Shown here piece by piece: positions 10,817 to 20,660 of a stretch of 29,359 nt of DNA. Every line of letters begins with the position of its first letter. The stretch's first letter is position 1. The notes under the pieces were generated by a model. That model had not been told where the DNA came from. It did no database searches and was given only the letters and a program-made list of their open reading frames with translations. Source of the stretch: Chara braunii (lineage: Eukaryota > Streptophyta > Charophyceae > Charales > Characeae). The position numbers and the translations under genes were made by a program. Where the stretch lies: assembly GCA_003427395.1 (NCBI GenBank), contig BFEA01000010.1, forward strand, positions 5,855,974 through 5,885,332. The letters are read 5' to 3'.

Positions 10817-11774
10817 NNNNNNNNNNNNNNNNNNNNNNNNNNNNNNNNNNNNNNNNNNNNNNNNNNNNNNNNNNNNNNNNNNNNNNNNNNNNNNNNNNNN
10901 NNNNNNNNNNNNNNNNNNNNNNNNNNNNNNNNNNNNNNNNNNNNNNNNNNNNNNNNNNNNNNNNNNNNNNNNNNNNNNNNNNNNNNNNNNNNNNNNNNNN
11001 NNNNNNNNNNNNNNNNNNNNNNNNNNNNNNNNNNNNNNNNNNNNNNNNNNNNNNNNNNNNNNNNNNNNNNNNNNNNNNNNNNNNNNNNNNNNNNNNNNNN
11101 NNNNNNNNNNNNNNNNNNNNNNNNNNNNNNNNNNNNNNNNNNNNNNNNNNNNNNNNNNNNNNNNNNNNNNNNNNNNNNNNNNNNNNNNNNNNNNNNNNNN
11201 NNNNNNNNNNNNNNNNNNNNNNNNNNNNNNNNNNNNNNNNNNNNNNNNNNNNNNNNNNNNNNNNNNNNNNNNNNNNNNNNNNNNNNNNNNNNNNNNNNNN
11301 NNNNNNNNNNNNNNNNNNNNNNNNNNNNNNNNNNNNNNNNNNNNNNNNNNNNNNNNNNNNNNNNNNNNNNNNNNNNNNNNNNNNNNNNNNNNNNNNNNNN
11401 NNNNNNNNNNNNNNNNNNNNNNNNNNNNNNNNNNNNNNNNNNNNNNNNNNNNNNNNNNNNNNNNNNNNNNNNNNNNNNNNNNNNNNNNNNNNNNNNNNNN
11501 NNNNNNNNNNNNNNNNNNNNNNNNNNNNNNNNNNNNNNNNNNNNNNNNNNNNNNNNNNNNNNNNNNNNNNNNNNNNNNNNNNNNNNNNNNNNNNNNNNNN
11601 NNNNNNNNNNNNNNNNNNNNNNNNNNNNNNNNNNNNNNNNNNNNNNNNNNNNNNNNNNNNNNNNNNNNNNNNNNNNNNNNNNNNNNNNNNNNNNNNNNNN
11701 NNNNNNNNNNNNNNNNNNNNNNNNNNNNNNNNNNNNNNNNNNNNNNNNNNNNNNNNNNNNNNNNNNNNNNNNNN
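10817..11774. other. Assembly gap (N run)
   Basis: 958 consecutive N. It ends directly in a CT microsatellite, the probable cause of the break. Any apparent open frame running through it is meaningless. Confidence 0.99.

Positions 11775-11865
<91 letters not shown>
11775..11865. repeat. Compound (CT)n(CA)n microsatellite
   Basis: About 30 CT units, possibly more in the gap, followed by about 15 CA units. Immediately after it the plus strand reads CTTACC, so the minus strand reads GGTAAG followed by (TG)n(AG)n. Confidence 0.95.
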
Positions 11866-11867
<2 letters not shown>

Positions 11868-12053
11868 ACCTTGGCGCGGCAGCGCGATGGCGGGCGTCGA
11901 CAGGCAACGACGGCGGTGGCGGGCGTTGGCGGACGATGGCAGAGCTCCGTCGAAGTGACCCGTCGGGGGCGGAAGTGAGGCGTCACGGGCTAAGTGACGC
12001 GTCGGGCGGGAAAGGCCACGGGGGAGAGGGCGAGGGCCGATGATTCCCTCTTT

Positions 12054-12142
12054 GAACAATTCAAAATCCCGGCCCATCTGGGTCGTCGATCCTGGAGATC
12101 GACGGTGCAGATGGGCCCCGATTTCATATTGTTGAAATCGGG
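12054..12142. repeat. Long inverted repeat / hairpin
   Basis: The inner arms 12071-12091 and 12097-12117 pair over 18 of 21 positions (GGCCCATCTG against CAGATGGGCC, GTCGATC against GATCGAC) around the 5-nt loop CTGGA. With interruptions the pairing extends outward to about 12054 and 12134 (AACAAT against ATTGTT). A second, competing perfect hairpin is formed by CCCGATTTCA (12117-12126) and TGAAATCGGG (12133-12142). It lies inside the hAT-like element and resembles a foldback element or small-RNA precursor; I have no evidence of expression. Confidence 0.8.
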
Positions 12143-12509
12143 CCTACCGGCCTTTTTTCTTTTGGTTTGTTGGCCTCGACGGCCTCGTTTGGGGGGAAGA
12201 AGGCCCCCCTCGTCGAAAACGGCCCGAAACTTCCCCCCTTCTGGGATGCGTTGGGGTCGCCCGGTGGCCAACCGGGCGGAACAACTGGCCAGGCGGCCCA
12301 GCCCCCCCCCCGGGGGACGACCAGGTCGTCGGGTGGCCCAGGGTTCAGCCTAGGAATCAACAACATATATACTTGGCGTGCCGCACAACTCTAGCATGGC
12401 TATGAACATTACCTCATTCATGGTGAGACGACACTCGCTAATTATGTGCACGGGCCTCTCGGATAACCCGCAAGGGTTTTCAAATAAATGCTAACGAGCT
12501 ATTTGTTTG

Positions 12510-12510
<1 letters not shown>

Positions 12511-12540
<30 letters not shown>

Positions 12541-12560
12541 TCTCGCGCGCGCACAGATAA
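12511..12560. repeat. (CT)n followed by (CG)n microsatellite
   Basis: A CT run with one interruption passes into CGCGCGCG and then CACAG. A simple repeat with no coding content. Confidence 0.9.
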
Positions 12561-12828
12561 CAGCCGCTTTTTCTTTTTTTTTTCGCATCGGTGACCAGCA
12601 CACTTACGTCGCAGGTATGCTCCAACCCCAACCCCCCCATACTTGCCCCCATCCCCAAAAGTTTCTCAGCGGATTTGGGCTGTACTCGGCAAGCGCAGCA
12701 CAAGCCCCAACTCAAATTTAAAAAAAAATCAGTGGATGGTTGTTTTCTGACTGGTCGGCAGACTGCCGACCAATCAGCCCTACTGGTCGGTTGCAATATG
12801 GTCGGCGGTCGGCAGGGGTGCAACCCTG

Positions 12829-12836
12829 CCGTAGGA
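12829..12836. repeat. Right target-site duplication of the hAT-like element
   Basis: CCGTAGGA directly follows the CTG terminus. It differs at one base from the left copy. Confidence 0.6.
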
Positions 12837-12989
12837 AATAAATTGGCCGTGGAATTTGCTGTTGTTTTTATTTAAGTTTATTGTGCGGCAAACTTATTAG
12901 TCAGAATGGCTTTTGTATGGAACTGTCTGTGTGCGTCCATTTTGACCCGTTTCAGACCCTTTCTTTTCTGCCCCATCTCTGTCACCCTC

Positions 12990-14766
12990 TTTGCTGATGA
13001 GGAGGCGGAGATAAGAACCCGAGGCCAAATCGAAGATCGACGGCAGCAAATGCTGAACCGTCTTCACACATTGCTCCAAGAGGCACAAGATGCTGGACCT
13101 GAGGCTGGACAGCACTTAAGCAGCCTGTTCGATCTGCGTGCAGTAGAAGACGAACTGGAACGGGCTGAAACTGTTGTCCAGATGATGGAAGCCAGCAGAA
13201 GTGTGCAATAACTGATTGATCAAGGGCGAATGGCTCTTGATCACTTTGTGGCGGAGCAATTTGCGAAGATGTCAGGAAGAGAAAAGGCTAAGGAAGAAAA
13301 GAAGGCTGGAACATCTGAGAGAAAGGCAAAACTAACAGAAGAAATTATGGACGACACCATCCGACAACTTCAGAATTCGTTGAAACTTGAAAGTGGAAAT
13401 GAAGAAGAAAGAAGCATATTAGAGACAAAAGAGAGAAAAAGAAGAACAGGCAAAGAAAGTAGAAGAAATCAGAAAAAAAATTCATGTAAATGTAGAGGGT
13501 TCAGAAATTGACTTGGCGACAGTCTTGCAAAATATGATGGCATAACTTGCGCATTTGGAAATCAAGATTGACAATGTCATCGCCGAACTGCAGACGGTGA
13601 CAAGATTGGTCAAACAAAAGAACAAGGTAGTGCATGAGGAGGAGATAGAGGGGAAAGAAGAGAAGAAACCCCAGGAGAAGTCGATGCAATACGCAATGAA
13701 GGGAGCCAAGAAGACGTTGGAGACTTCTGGGAAAGACCCCGAAGAACTGGCGAAGAAAGAAGAACCTGCCAAGAAGGAAGTTGCAAAGAAGGAAGAAGGG
13801 GAACGCCCCAAAAGAAAAGAGAAAGTCAAAATGAAACTTCCTTTCACGTAGAATGGGAAGCGGGGTGAACACTTATTGCTTTCGATAGCTGAAATCCAAA
13901 CTTACTGGGGAATTGCACCTGTGGAACCGAAAAGTCAAGTCGCCTTTACTACTTCATGTTTGGGAGAGGTAGCGAAGGAATGAGTTTTGTCTGAAGCTAA
14001 TGTCGCTGGCTTCGAAGACATTGGGGAGTGGGCTAAGACAATGACCCTGCGGGAATTTCTCAAGAAAATTAAGGAGAGATTCCTCGACAAAACGATTGCC
14101 GATAAGGCATTTGATGAGCTCCTGACCATTAGTCAAAAGCGTTGGACAACTGTGGGTGCCCTGTCTCGCAAAGTGGATCGTTTGTTGCAAGTACCCGGTT
14201 TGGACCTGCAGGACAATCAAGTGTTGTACATCTACTCTCGCGAATTGTCTGAGCCCATTCATGGACACCTTGTGTCCAATGCGAAATCCGGTAAGTATAA
14301 CTATATGCAGTTACGTGATCTCGCGCTCCAGAGGGAGCAGATAACCGCACAAGTGAAGGATAACTATGCTTCTGTTGTACGAAGTGGACCATCTGGTGGG
14401 TATGGGAATGGTGAGTGTGTCCTGTAGCGGTAGAAGCGACAGGACCACACCCTCGTCGTCTTCGATGACGACACAATTGAGAAGATTCCTCTCGATGACT
14501 ATGAAGGTGGAGTAAGCAGTGGCAGTGAGTCTGGAAAGGGTGATGTCACTACCATGGTAGCCAACAAGGTTGGCACCAACTCAGGCGGATACGGAAAGAA
14601 GAAGAGACCACGCTCCTTCCCAGAGCATTCCAACATTGCAGTCGGAAGGCCCTGGGAGAAAATGAATCGGACAAGAGAAGAATGGCAGGAACGAATGAAT
14701 AATCGGCAAGAGAAAAGTGACACTGTGAGGCGCGATTGCATAGCAGCCAGTAGGAGTAGCGTTTGA
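12990..14766 (+). pseudogene. Gag (capsid) remnant of the chromovirus
   Basis: Gag would form the retrotransposon particle. The first part is highly charged and probably coiled-coil (DEEAEIRTRGQIEDRRQQML, then a stop at 13209 and an EK-rich stretch). A frameshift near 13430 leads to a segment with LAHLEIKIDNVIAELQTV and repeated AKKE units (13555-13851). After stops at 13849 and 13981, the capsid-like core 13987-14427 has LREFLKKIKERFLD, VGALSRKVDRLLQVPGL and SRELSEPIHGHLVS, the helical pattern of Retrotrans_gag. A basic tail follows to 14766. No CCHC zinc knuckle is visible; it may be lost or naturally absent, as in some chromoviruses. Confidence 0.75.
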
Positions 14767-14776
14767 TCTTACTAAG

Positions 14777-15355
14777 TTGGAGGGTTCAGTTGAAGGTAAG
14801 GCGCCTATAACCCCTTTCAACCCCCCGACTCACATGGCAGAGGCTGGCTCTTCTTCATCCCATCGCTTAAAACACCCTGACATTGTTTTGTGTTCTGATT
14901 CTCTAGGCAATACCCTTGATGAGCTTCGAAATGAACTGATTGCTTTGAGAAGTTCGTGGGCTAAGAAAGCAAAGTTTAAGGGTGAATTGAATATTGTTGA
15001 CATTGAGATTGCACGTACACGACTAGGTGCTTTGTCAGATCCTGGGTCGACGTGGTCCTACATTTCAGAAAAGGCGATTAAGAAGTTGCATCTTGGTATG
15101 CGTTTGCAGGACCTACCGCGACCTATCACGTCTATGCTTGCGCATAAAAGCATGATCACAGTTTCTCAATATCTTAGTCGTGTTAAGTGTTATTTTAAAC
15201 GAAGGAGGGAAAACGAATATTGCATGAAGTAACCTTCCTCATAGAGAAAAACTTACCCTTTTATTTGATTTTGAGAATGGATTGGCACGAGGAAGTCGAC
15301 CCTGAAATCAAGTTCAAGGAAAAAATTGTCAACCTCAAGGATGAAATTCCAACAT
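14777..15355 (+). pseudogene. Aspartic protease remnant of the chromovirus
   Basis: The retroviral-type protease cleaves the Gag-Pol precursor. The recognisable segment is LGALSDPGSTWSYIS near 15030-15065, where plant gypsy proteases have an L-[IV]-D-S-G-[AS]-T-x-x-[FY]-I-S motif. The catalytic Asp is present but the following residue is Pro. A frameshift near 15200 moves the continuation (EVTFLIEKNLPF then LRMDWHEEVDPEI, the usual LGMDWL region) into another frame. It is inactive as written. Confidence 0.7.
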
Positions 15356-15540
15356 GAACCCTATCAAACTGATTCACAAGTCTGGTTCTGACTCTTGTAT
15401 GAGTCTTCCTGCTTTTCGAAGTATGGTCACGAAAAGAAAGTTTTTACAGGACGTAATGGCAGTACTCGTAAAGCGAGTCAGTGAGTGTTCTTCGCCCTAT
15501 CCTCCTTCTATAGAGAAACTTTTTAACTGAGTTTAAGGAA

Positions 15541-16460
15541 TTGCAGGTTGAACCTGCCAGAATAACTGAACGTGCTATCAAGCACACTATTGAGATCATT
15601 CTCAGAAGTAAGATTCCCAAACCACCCATCTATCGGATGTCTCCTAGGGAACTAGAGGAATTGAAGAAACAACTGCAAGAACTTTCGGAGAAAGGATGGA
15701 TTCGACCAAGTTCCTCTCACTATGGTGCTCCTGTCTTATTCGTGCCAAAAAGGGAAGGAGAACTTATACTTTGTATCGATTATTGTGGGTTGAATTATGT
15801 CACTTAAGAACCGAAAGCTCTTCCTCACATTAACAACTTTTTGGACCCAAGATCCTCGCCCTATGGTGCTCCTATCTTGTTCGTGCCAAAAAGGAAGGAA
15901 AACTTATACTTTGTATCGATTATCGTGGGTAGAATTATGTCACTGTTAAGAACCGAAACCTCTTTCTCGCATTAACAGCTTGTTGGACCAATTGTAGGGG
16001 TGCAAGTACTTAAGTAAGCTTGATTTGAAGTCAGGATACCACCAAATCGAGGTGGCACCTGAAGATCAACACAAGACAGTCTTTCGAACCAAGTATGGTC
16101 ACTACGAGTCCATGGTTATGCCCTTCGGATTGACTAATGCACCTACTACTTTTCAAAGGTCTATGAATGAACTGTTTCGTCAATGGTTGAATTAGTTTGT
16201 AGTCGTGTATCTCGGCGATATCCCCGTGCATAGTAAAACACTTGAGAATCATGAGAAACACCTATGAATTGTTCTACAGAAGTTGCGAGAAGGCAATTAC
16301 AAACTGAATCCTAAGAAATCCGAGTTTGCTAAATCTAAGGTATTATACCTTGGACACGTAGCAAATGAAGAAGGATTACAACTTGAAAAGAAAAAAATAA
16401 GCGATTCGGGATTGCCCCTGACCCAAGACTATTACTGAAATCTTTTCTAGGACTTGTTAG
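15541..16460 (+). pseudogene. Reverse transcriptase remnant of the chromovirus
   Basis: The RT copies element RNA into c[83 protein letters not shown] and [13 protein letters not shown] are fingers/palm motifs in the right order. The catalytic YLDD box reads YLGD (VVVYLGDIPVHS), so one of the two motif-C Asp residues is missing. In-frame stops include TAG at 16193. About 140 bp covering the GAPVLFVPK to LNYVT segment is present twice in tandem (15721 and 15862), disrupting the domain. The thumb-side segment LNPKKSEFAKSKVLYLGHV is still readable. Confidence 0.9.
15711..15990 (+). repeat. Tandem duplication inside RT, about 141-bp period
   Basis: TATGGTGCTCCTGTCTTATT at 15721 recurs as TATGGTGCTCCTATCTTGTT at 15862. 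Both copies run through GTGCCAAAAAGG, CTTATACTTTGTATCGATTA and AGAACCGAAA to TTGGACC. The copies differ at about ten positions and by small indels, so the duplication is not recent. Confidence 0.9.
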
Positions 16461-16599
16461 TTACCATAGGAAGTTTGTAAGAAACTTCTCATTGATAGTT
16501 ATGCATATGAGAAGACTTCTGAAAAAAAAAAAAACCTTGGTTATGGGACAAAGATTGAGAGTCTGCATTTTTAAAAGTTAAAACATGTACTATTTCACT

Positions 16600-17000
16600 A
16601 TCGTGTCTTGAAAATTGTTGATCCTTCTCTCCCTTTCATTTTCACTACAGATGCTAGTCAATATAGAATTGGGGCAATGCTACAATAAGATGACAACAAG
16701 GGATATACACCCATTGAGTTAATATCCAAGCTTCTTCCGTCAGATAACGTAGCTAACTCCACGTACAAAATGGAATTGTATGCTCTAGTTGCAGCTCTGG
16801 ACACATGGAAACACTACTTGCTCTGGAGAAACTTCACTGTGTACTCATACCGCTCTACCTTGAAGTGGATAAAGACTCGGCCCTAACTCTCCGACAAGTT
16901 AGTTAGATAGTCTGTATTCATTGACACGTTCGACTTTGAATAAAAAACTATTAAAGCAAAGTCTAACATTGTTAAAGATGTCTTGTCCACACAATCTGAT
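16600..17000 (+). pseudogene. RNase H remnant of the chromovirus
   Basis: This domain degrades RNA in the RNA:DNA hybrid. FTTDASQYRIGAMLQ (16640-16684) holds the first catalytic Asp. Then come a TAA stop, DDNKGYTPIELISKLLPSDN, TYKMELYALVAALDTWKHYL with the catalytic Glu, and VYSYRSTLKWIKTRP, where the usual SDH is SYR, so a catalytic Asp appears lost. The order and spacing fit plant gypsy RNase H closely. Confidence 0.85.
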
Positions 17001-17069
17001 ATCTTTGCAGCTATTGTTTCCTACTTCGATATTGGGAATGACTTGAAAGATCAAATTCGTAAGGGTTAC

Positions 17070-18270
17070 ATTGATGATCCAATCTGGAGTCCGATCATTG
17101 GGACCCTACAAAGAAAGCCTGAATTATTCCCATAATATCGAATGTCTGATGACTTACTCTTCTTTATTGATAAAACCGAAAAAAGACTATGCATTCCACA
17201 TAAAGAACAGATCAAGAGTATGATAATTGAGGAAGGACATGACACAGAAGGACACTTCGGATTTAAAAAGGTGTATGCTAATGTTAAAGAACCCTTTGAA
17301 TGGAAAGGAATGAATGAGGATGTGCTAACCTATGTGCGAACTTGCCTTGTTTGCCAAAGGAACAAGCCCTCACATGAGAATCCAATGGGACTACTAAGAC
17401 CACTACCTATTCCAAGTGAGCCAGTGAGTCCATCTCAATTGATTTCATGAGTCTCACCAAGAGTTGGGAATGGCAATAGTCAAGTAATGGTCATTGTTGA
17501 TCGATTCTTGAAATATGCTATGTTCATTCCTCTGCTTGCCGAAGCAAGAACGAAACTCATCATCCAGAAGTTTCTGATGCGATGGGTTTCTCTGATCGGG
17601 ATGTACGGCTCACTGGCCAACAATTGCAAAAGTTGATGGAGGCATACGACACCCGATTGACCATGTCGTTAGGAAGACATTCTGAAACGAATGGACAAAC
17701 TAAACAGATGAATCGTTTGTGCCAACAACTTTTGCGAATGTATTTAAGGTCATATCATATAGATTAAGATGAGAACTTACCTAAGATTGCAAGTGCGTAC
17801 AACAACAATGTTCACACAATGAGTGGCAGAACACCGAACGCACTTCACAAAGGATAGAAGTTGTGACATCCCATTGATGCTTTGGCCCGGAACCGAGTCC
17901 AACGGCTACCCCCACGAACACAAAAATTTGCAATTCTGTATGAAAAATATATAAAGAAAGTCAAGGAAAACATTCAGAAAGCCCAACTACAAATTATTGA
18001 ACAGGCTAACAAACATCATCGGCCATCAACGTTCAAAGAAGGAGATCTTGTTTGGGTCAAGTCTAAAGAATTTTCCTTAAAAGAAAATGTATCACAAAAG
18101 TTGTTACCTGTCTACTACGGACCCAAGGAAGTTCTCAAGGTGATAGGGGATATTGATGGACCATCTTACAGAATAGATGTAACCCCACACCTCAAGACAT
18201 ACCCTGTCTTTCACGCGTCTAAACTACTGCCATATCTAGAAGGTCATGATTTTCCCAATAGGCCATCCAT
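17070..18270 (+). pseudogene. Integrase remnant of the chromovirus
   Basis: The integrase joins cDNA to host DNA. The HHCC finger is intact in 17142-17450: H-x4-H in EEGHDTEGHFG and CLVC in TCLVCQRNK. The core is damaged by stops and frameshifts: MVIVDRFLKYAMFIPL is in one frame, SDRDVRLTGQQLQKLMEAY and GRHSETNGQTKQMNRL (second Asp and the Glu) in another. The C-terminal part (17882 on) is long and open: STFKEGDLVWVKSKEF, LLPVYYGPKEVLKVIG and VFHASKLLPYLEGHDF are the GPY/F-type module. Confidence 0.9.
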
Positions 18271-18279
18271 GTTTCCTCC

Positions 18280-18499
18280 TTCAATGGATGGAGGCTATGA
18301 AGTTGAGAAAATACTTCAGCATGGATACTTCTCTACAGGTGGCAGAGGAAGACCACCACAAAAGCAGTTCAAGGTAAAGCAAGAATGCAAGTCTCCAACC
18401 CCGTTTGAAGCTCGGTGGTTTGGTAAGAAAGAGCATTTACCTACTGCTCCTGATATAATCTATTCATACGAGCGTCGTCTGAAAGAAAACTTCGTCTAA
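18280..18499 (+). pseudogene. C-terminal chromodomain of the chromovirus
   Basis: The last about 70 codons of the integrase frame read YEVEKILQHGYFSTGGRGRP, QKQFKVKQECKSPTPFEARW, then PTAPDIIYSYERRL before TAA at 18497. This follows the chromodomain plan (YxVExIL, a linker, VKW, a xW(E)P turn, and an APxLIxxYE helix). The usual VKW tryptophan is Gln, so the aromatic cage that reads methylated histone H3 is incomplete. The domain normally steers integration to heterochromatin. Confidence 0.75.
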
Positions 18500-18540
18500 A
18501 GAATTTATGCGATGGAACTCGAAAATCGGGCCGGCAAGAA

Positions 18541-19583
18541 TGCAATAAACCGCTCAAATATGCCTATGTCGTCAGCAAAGGGGGCCACCCGTAGGCCTCA
18601 AAACGGCCCTCAGTCCCTGCTTCCGGCCGAGGGGAGCAGAACCCCTCAAGTGTGGCTTCAGAGGCCCTATGCATGACAATTGACCAAAGTCAACTGTACG
18701 ACAAAATATTGAGGCTCACAAGTCAAAGCCTTCACAGACCTAGTCCAAGCCACCGATAAGACACACATTTGGTTGCATGCAGGTATCCAGACAACATTCG
18801 GCCCTAGTGGAAGTCTGCAACTGTACGAGAACCAGGTCGCTGATTGTGAGTCAGTCCGAGCCTCCATATATGAGAGACCAGGTGGTCAACCTCGTCAACA
18901 GTACTTATTGACCCTGCCCCTGGGAGTCAACGTTCAATTTTGCCTCGCTAACTTGACGTTGGCACGACGCTAGCTTAACGTTGGCTAGACGTTGACAAGA
19001 CGTTGGCTGTACGCTGGCATTGTGCGACGATGACGCGAGACTGCTGCTTTGCGAGTTGGCGCCTCTCTGCCTCTGACGCCGGCTGTCTTCTCGGATTTGG
19101 CACTGGCCACGCTGTCTTGGCATTGTTGTCGTGGCGCATGCCACACTGTCTTCGACACTGATTGGAATGTGACAAGGAGGGAGATAAGGATCTGTGAGAT
19201 TGAGTGAGTGAGAGAGGGGGGACTTACCTGTTGATGTTGTCGACCTTGCGCGCTGCAGAGAAGTCTTCATAGGAAACTTGTGCCTACGTGGCACTATGTT
19301 GTAATCAGATCTCGCTACGCTCATTTCTAGGACACTGTTTGCTGACGTGGACGTGGGGGTGACGCCCGAAGGAGTGGGAATGGGGGTGTCCTGTCTACGT
19401 GAATATTGATGGATACATTCTCTTCCACCCTCTAAGTCTAATCTTCCCCCTACCTCCTTCGTCCTACGATCACGAGACATTGTGTCACAGATTAAATTTC
19501 ACAATTATTGGAGACATTTATCAGCGCTGAGTCATCTTGTATTTCGACACTTGACGAGTTTCCTCCAGACTGGGTTCGTTACA
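18541..19583 (+). repeat. 3' LTR of the chromovirus
   Basis: It begins TGCAATAAACCGC 41 bases after the pol stop and ends near GGTTCGTTACA, giving a TG...CA repeat of about 1.04 kb. A second copy of the same sequence lies at 25130-26250 in the same orientation, which confirms it as a dispersed unit. Shared landmarks are ATATGCC, CATTCGG(A/C)CC, AGTGGAAGT, TTGACGTTGGC repeats, ACTGTGCGACGA-like, GCATGCCAC, a GAGAGAGGGG(G/A) block before ACTTACC, and CGACACTTGACGAGT. The TGCAATAACCC-type start resembles the TGTAAYRACCC start common in plant chromoviruses. The exact 3' end is uncertain by a few bases. Confidence 0.8.
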
Positions 19584-19936
19584 ATGAACTATAAGAGCGC
19601 ACTTTGCGAAACAAAAGGCAAGGATTAAAAAAAAAAATATATATATATATAAGGGGCACTCAAACCATAATTTTTTATCATTCTTCATTTAACTCCCCCT
19701 TCAGTATGCCTCTCACGTACAAGGCTCGCCACGTTGATGAAGGCGAGCGCGAGTTGTCTGCATCTCCATGTGCCATAACGACCTGCTTGTACGCTGTGAG
19801 AAAGAGGCAGAGTAAAGGGGGTGATAAGCACAGGGAAGAGAGATGAAGAAAAGACGAACAAAGAACCAAAAGGGAAAGTAAGGGAAAGTATGGAGTGTGG
19901 AATCACGATGAAGGCAAAGGAGAGGATAAGAAAACC
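19584..19936. other. Spacer with A/AT run; probable 3' tail of the PLE
   Basis: It contains A11 followed by (AT)n at 19628-19651 and no domain-bearing frame. It lies between the LTR end and the last coding signal of the minus-strand Penelope-like element, so it probably includes that element's 3' untranslated end. Confidence 0.4.
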
Positions 19937-20660
19937 TCAAGAGTGAGTTTGTCCTTGACAACAGAGAGGACACATATTGTAAGGATGAGGTGGGTCAACA
20001 CATGGAAGACCTAGCTGAGCATTATCAGCACAACAATCGCCACGACGGCTAGCATTGAGCATGCCCACCATACACTCCCCACAAATGGCATGTCGATTGC
20101 AGGCCAAAATGAAGGAAGAACGCTCACCGCAAAAGACCATGAATTCAGTATAGCGCTCATGGCTGCAAAATGGACATATAGTGTCCGGATGCGGAGGGTT
20201 TCTGCAATCAGGAATGGAGGGACAATCCTCTACACACATGGATGCAAAAACCATATGATTGTAGTGATTGTGACAGAGACGATGGCAACTACAGTCGATA
20301 GTAACAGTGTCTGTAGCTATGCAAAGGAGAAGGCCACGGAGTGTCGGTCCATTGTCCTGCACGACATAAAAGAGATTGCGGACAGTTTGGTGAGGCACGA
20401 AAACAGCATCATTATGTAAGAAATCAGTAACATCAGTCATGACATGGACCATGATGCCTTTGTCCCACAACTCCCAGTGGTCAGAGGCATGTACGACAGC
20501 CATGTAATGGCCAGATCCATGCACAATGCATGCAAAAATGTGGGACGGAAGATTAAACCACTCACCTGCTCGAGCATTGCGTAGTTCAAGTTGGCGGTCC
20601 CTCATTGCTATTTGTAGGACAGCAATGGTAAGGCCTCTTTCCCTTGCAATCCTCTGGCGG
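19937..20660 (-). pseudogene. Josephin/USP-like His part plus tandem RING-like Cys/His modules
   Basis: The frame begins RQRIARERGLTIAVLQIAMR (an fxxxVLxxAL helix as in Josephins), then SHIFACIVHGSGHYMAVV and DHWELWDKG. Here His (about 20509) and Asp (about 20464) fit the catalytic His and acid of a Josephin; the HY and later NLFYVVQD also resemble the His box of USP-type peptidases. About 40 residues later come two copies of C-x2-H-x2-C-x2-[H/C] ... C-x-[N/D]-PPHP-x3-CP-x-C: CSCHRLCHNH with CRNPPHPDTICPFC, and CNRHAICGEC with CVDPPHPYNMCPLC. With the preceding CPFC, the second copy fits a C3HC4 RING. It ends in TGA at 19937-19939 shortly after the last CPLC, as a protein C-terminus would. 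RING domains commonly bind E2 enzymes; the role here is inferred. Confidence 0.55.

Larger units (their letters stand above)
9614..12828. mobile_element. Non-autonomous hAT-like DNA transposon (TIRs plus 8-bp TSD)
   Basis: The left end reads CAGTATTGGACCCC and the right end, reverse-complemented, reads CAGGGTTGCACCCC: 11 of 14 identical, both beginning with the CAG typical of hAT termini. Both subterminal regions are full of GTCGGC/GCCGAC motifs. The 8 bases outside the left end (9606-9613, CCATAGGA) match those outside the right end (12829-12836, CCGTAGGA) at 7 of 8 positions, the 8-bp target duplication expected for hAT. No transposase frame is visible inside, although 958 bases are unsequenced. 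The cargo is simple repeats, two tandem duplications and a long hairpin. It sits just left of the gag remnant of the chromovirus, so it may have helped to break that element. Confidence 0.65.
12990..18540 (+). mobile_element. Decayed Ty3/gypsy chromovirus internal region
   Basis: Domains appear in the canonical order gag, aspartic protease, reverse transcriptase, RNase H, integrase, chromodomain, all on the plus strand, and are followed at once by a TG-starting LTR. A C-terminal chromodomain after the integrase GPY/F segment defines chromoviruses (established knowledge). Every domain has in-frame stops or frameshifts, one RT segment is duplicated, and the RT catalytic loop is altered, so the copy cannot be autonomous. 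No 5' LTR or primer-binding site is found upstream. Gag begins at about 12990, only about 150 bp right of the hAT-like element, so the left end is truncated. Confidence 0.9.

Noticed and set aside
10671-12077. Very long open frames on both strands across 10.7-12.1 kb
   Set aside because: They consist almost entirely of N from the assembly gap plus CT/CA microsatellite; no real coding content.
12500-12989. 5' LTR of the chromovirus
   Set aside because: No sequence here resembles the 18541-19583 LTR and no primer-binding site is visible; the stretch to 12828 is explained by the hAT-like element.
13482-13872. Minus-strand frames rich in Phe/Leu/Ser in the gag region
   Set aside because: They are the complement of the Lys/Glu-rich gag coding strand.
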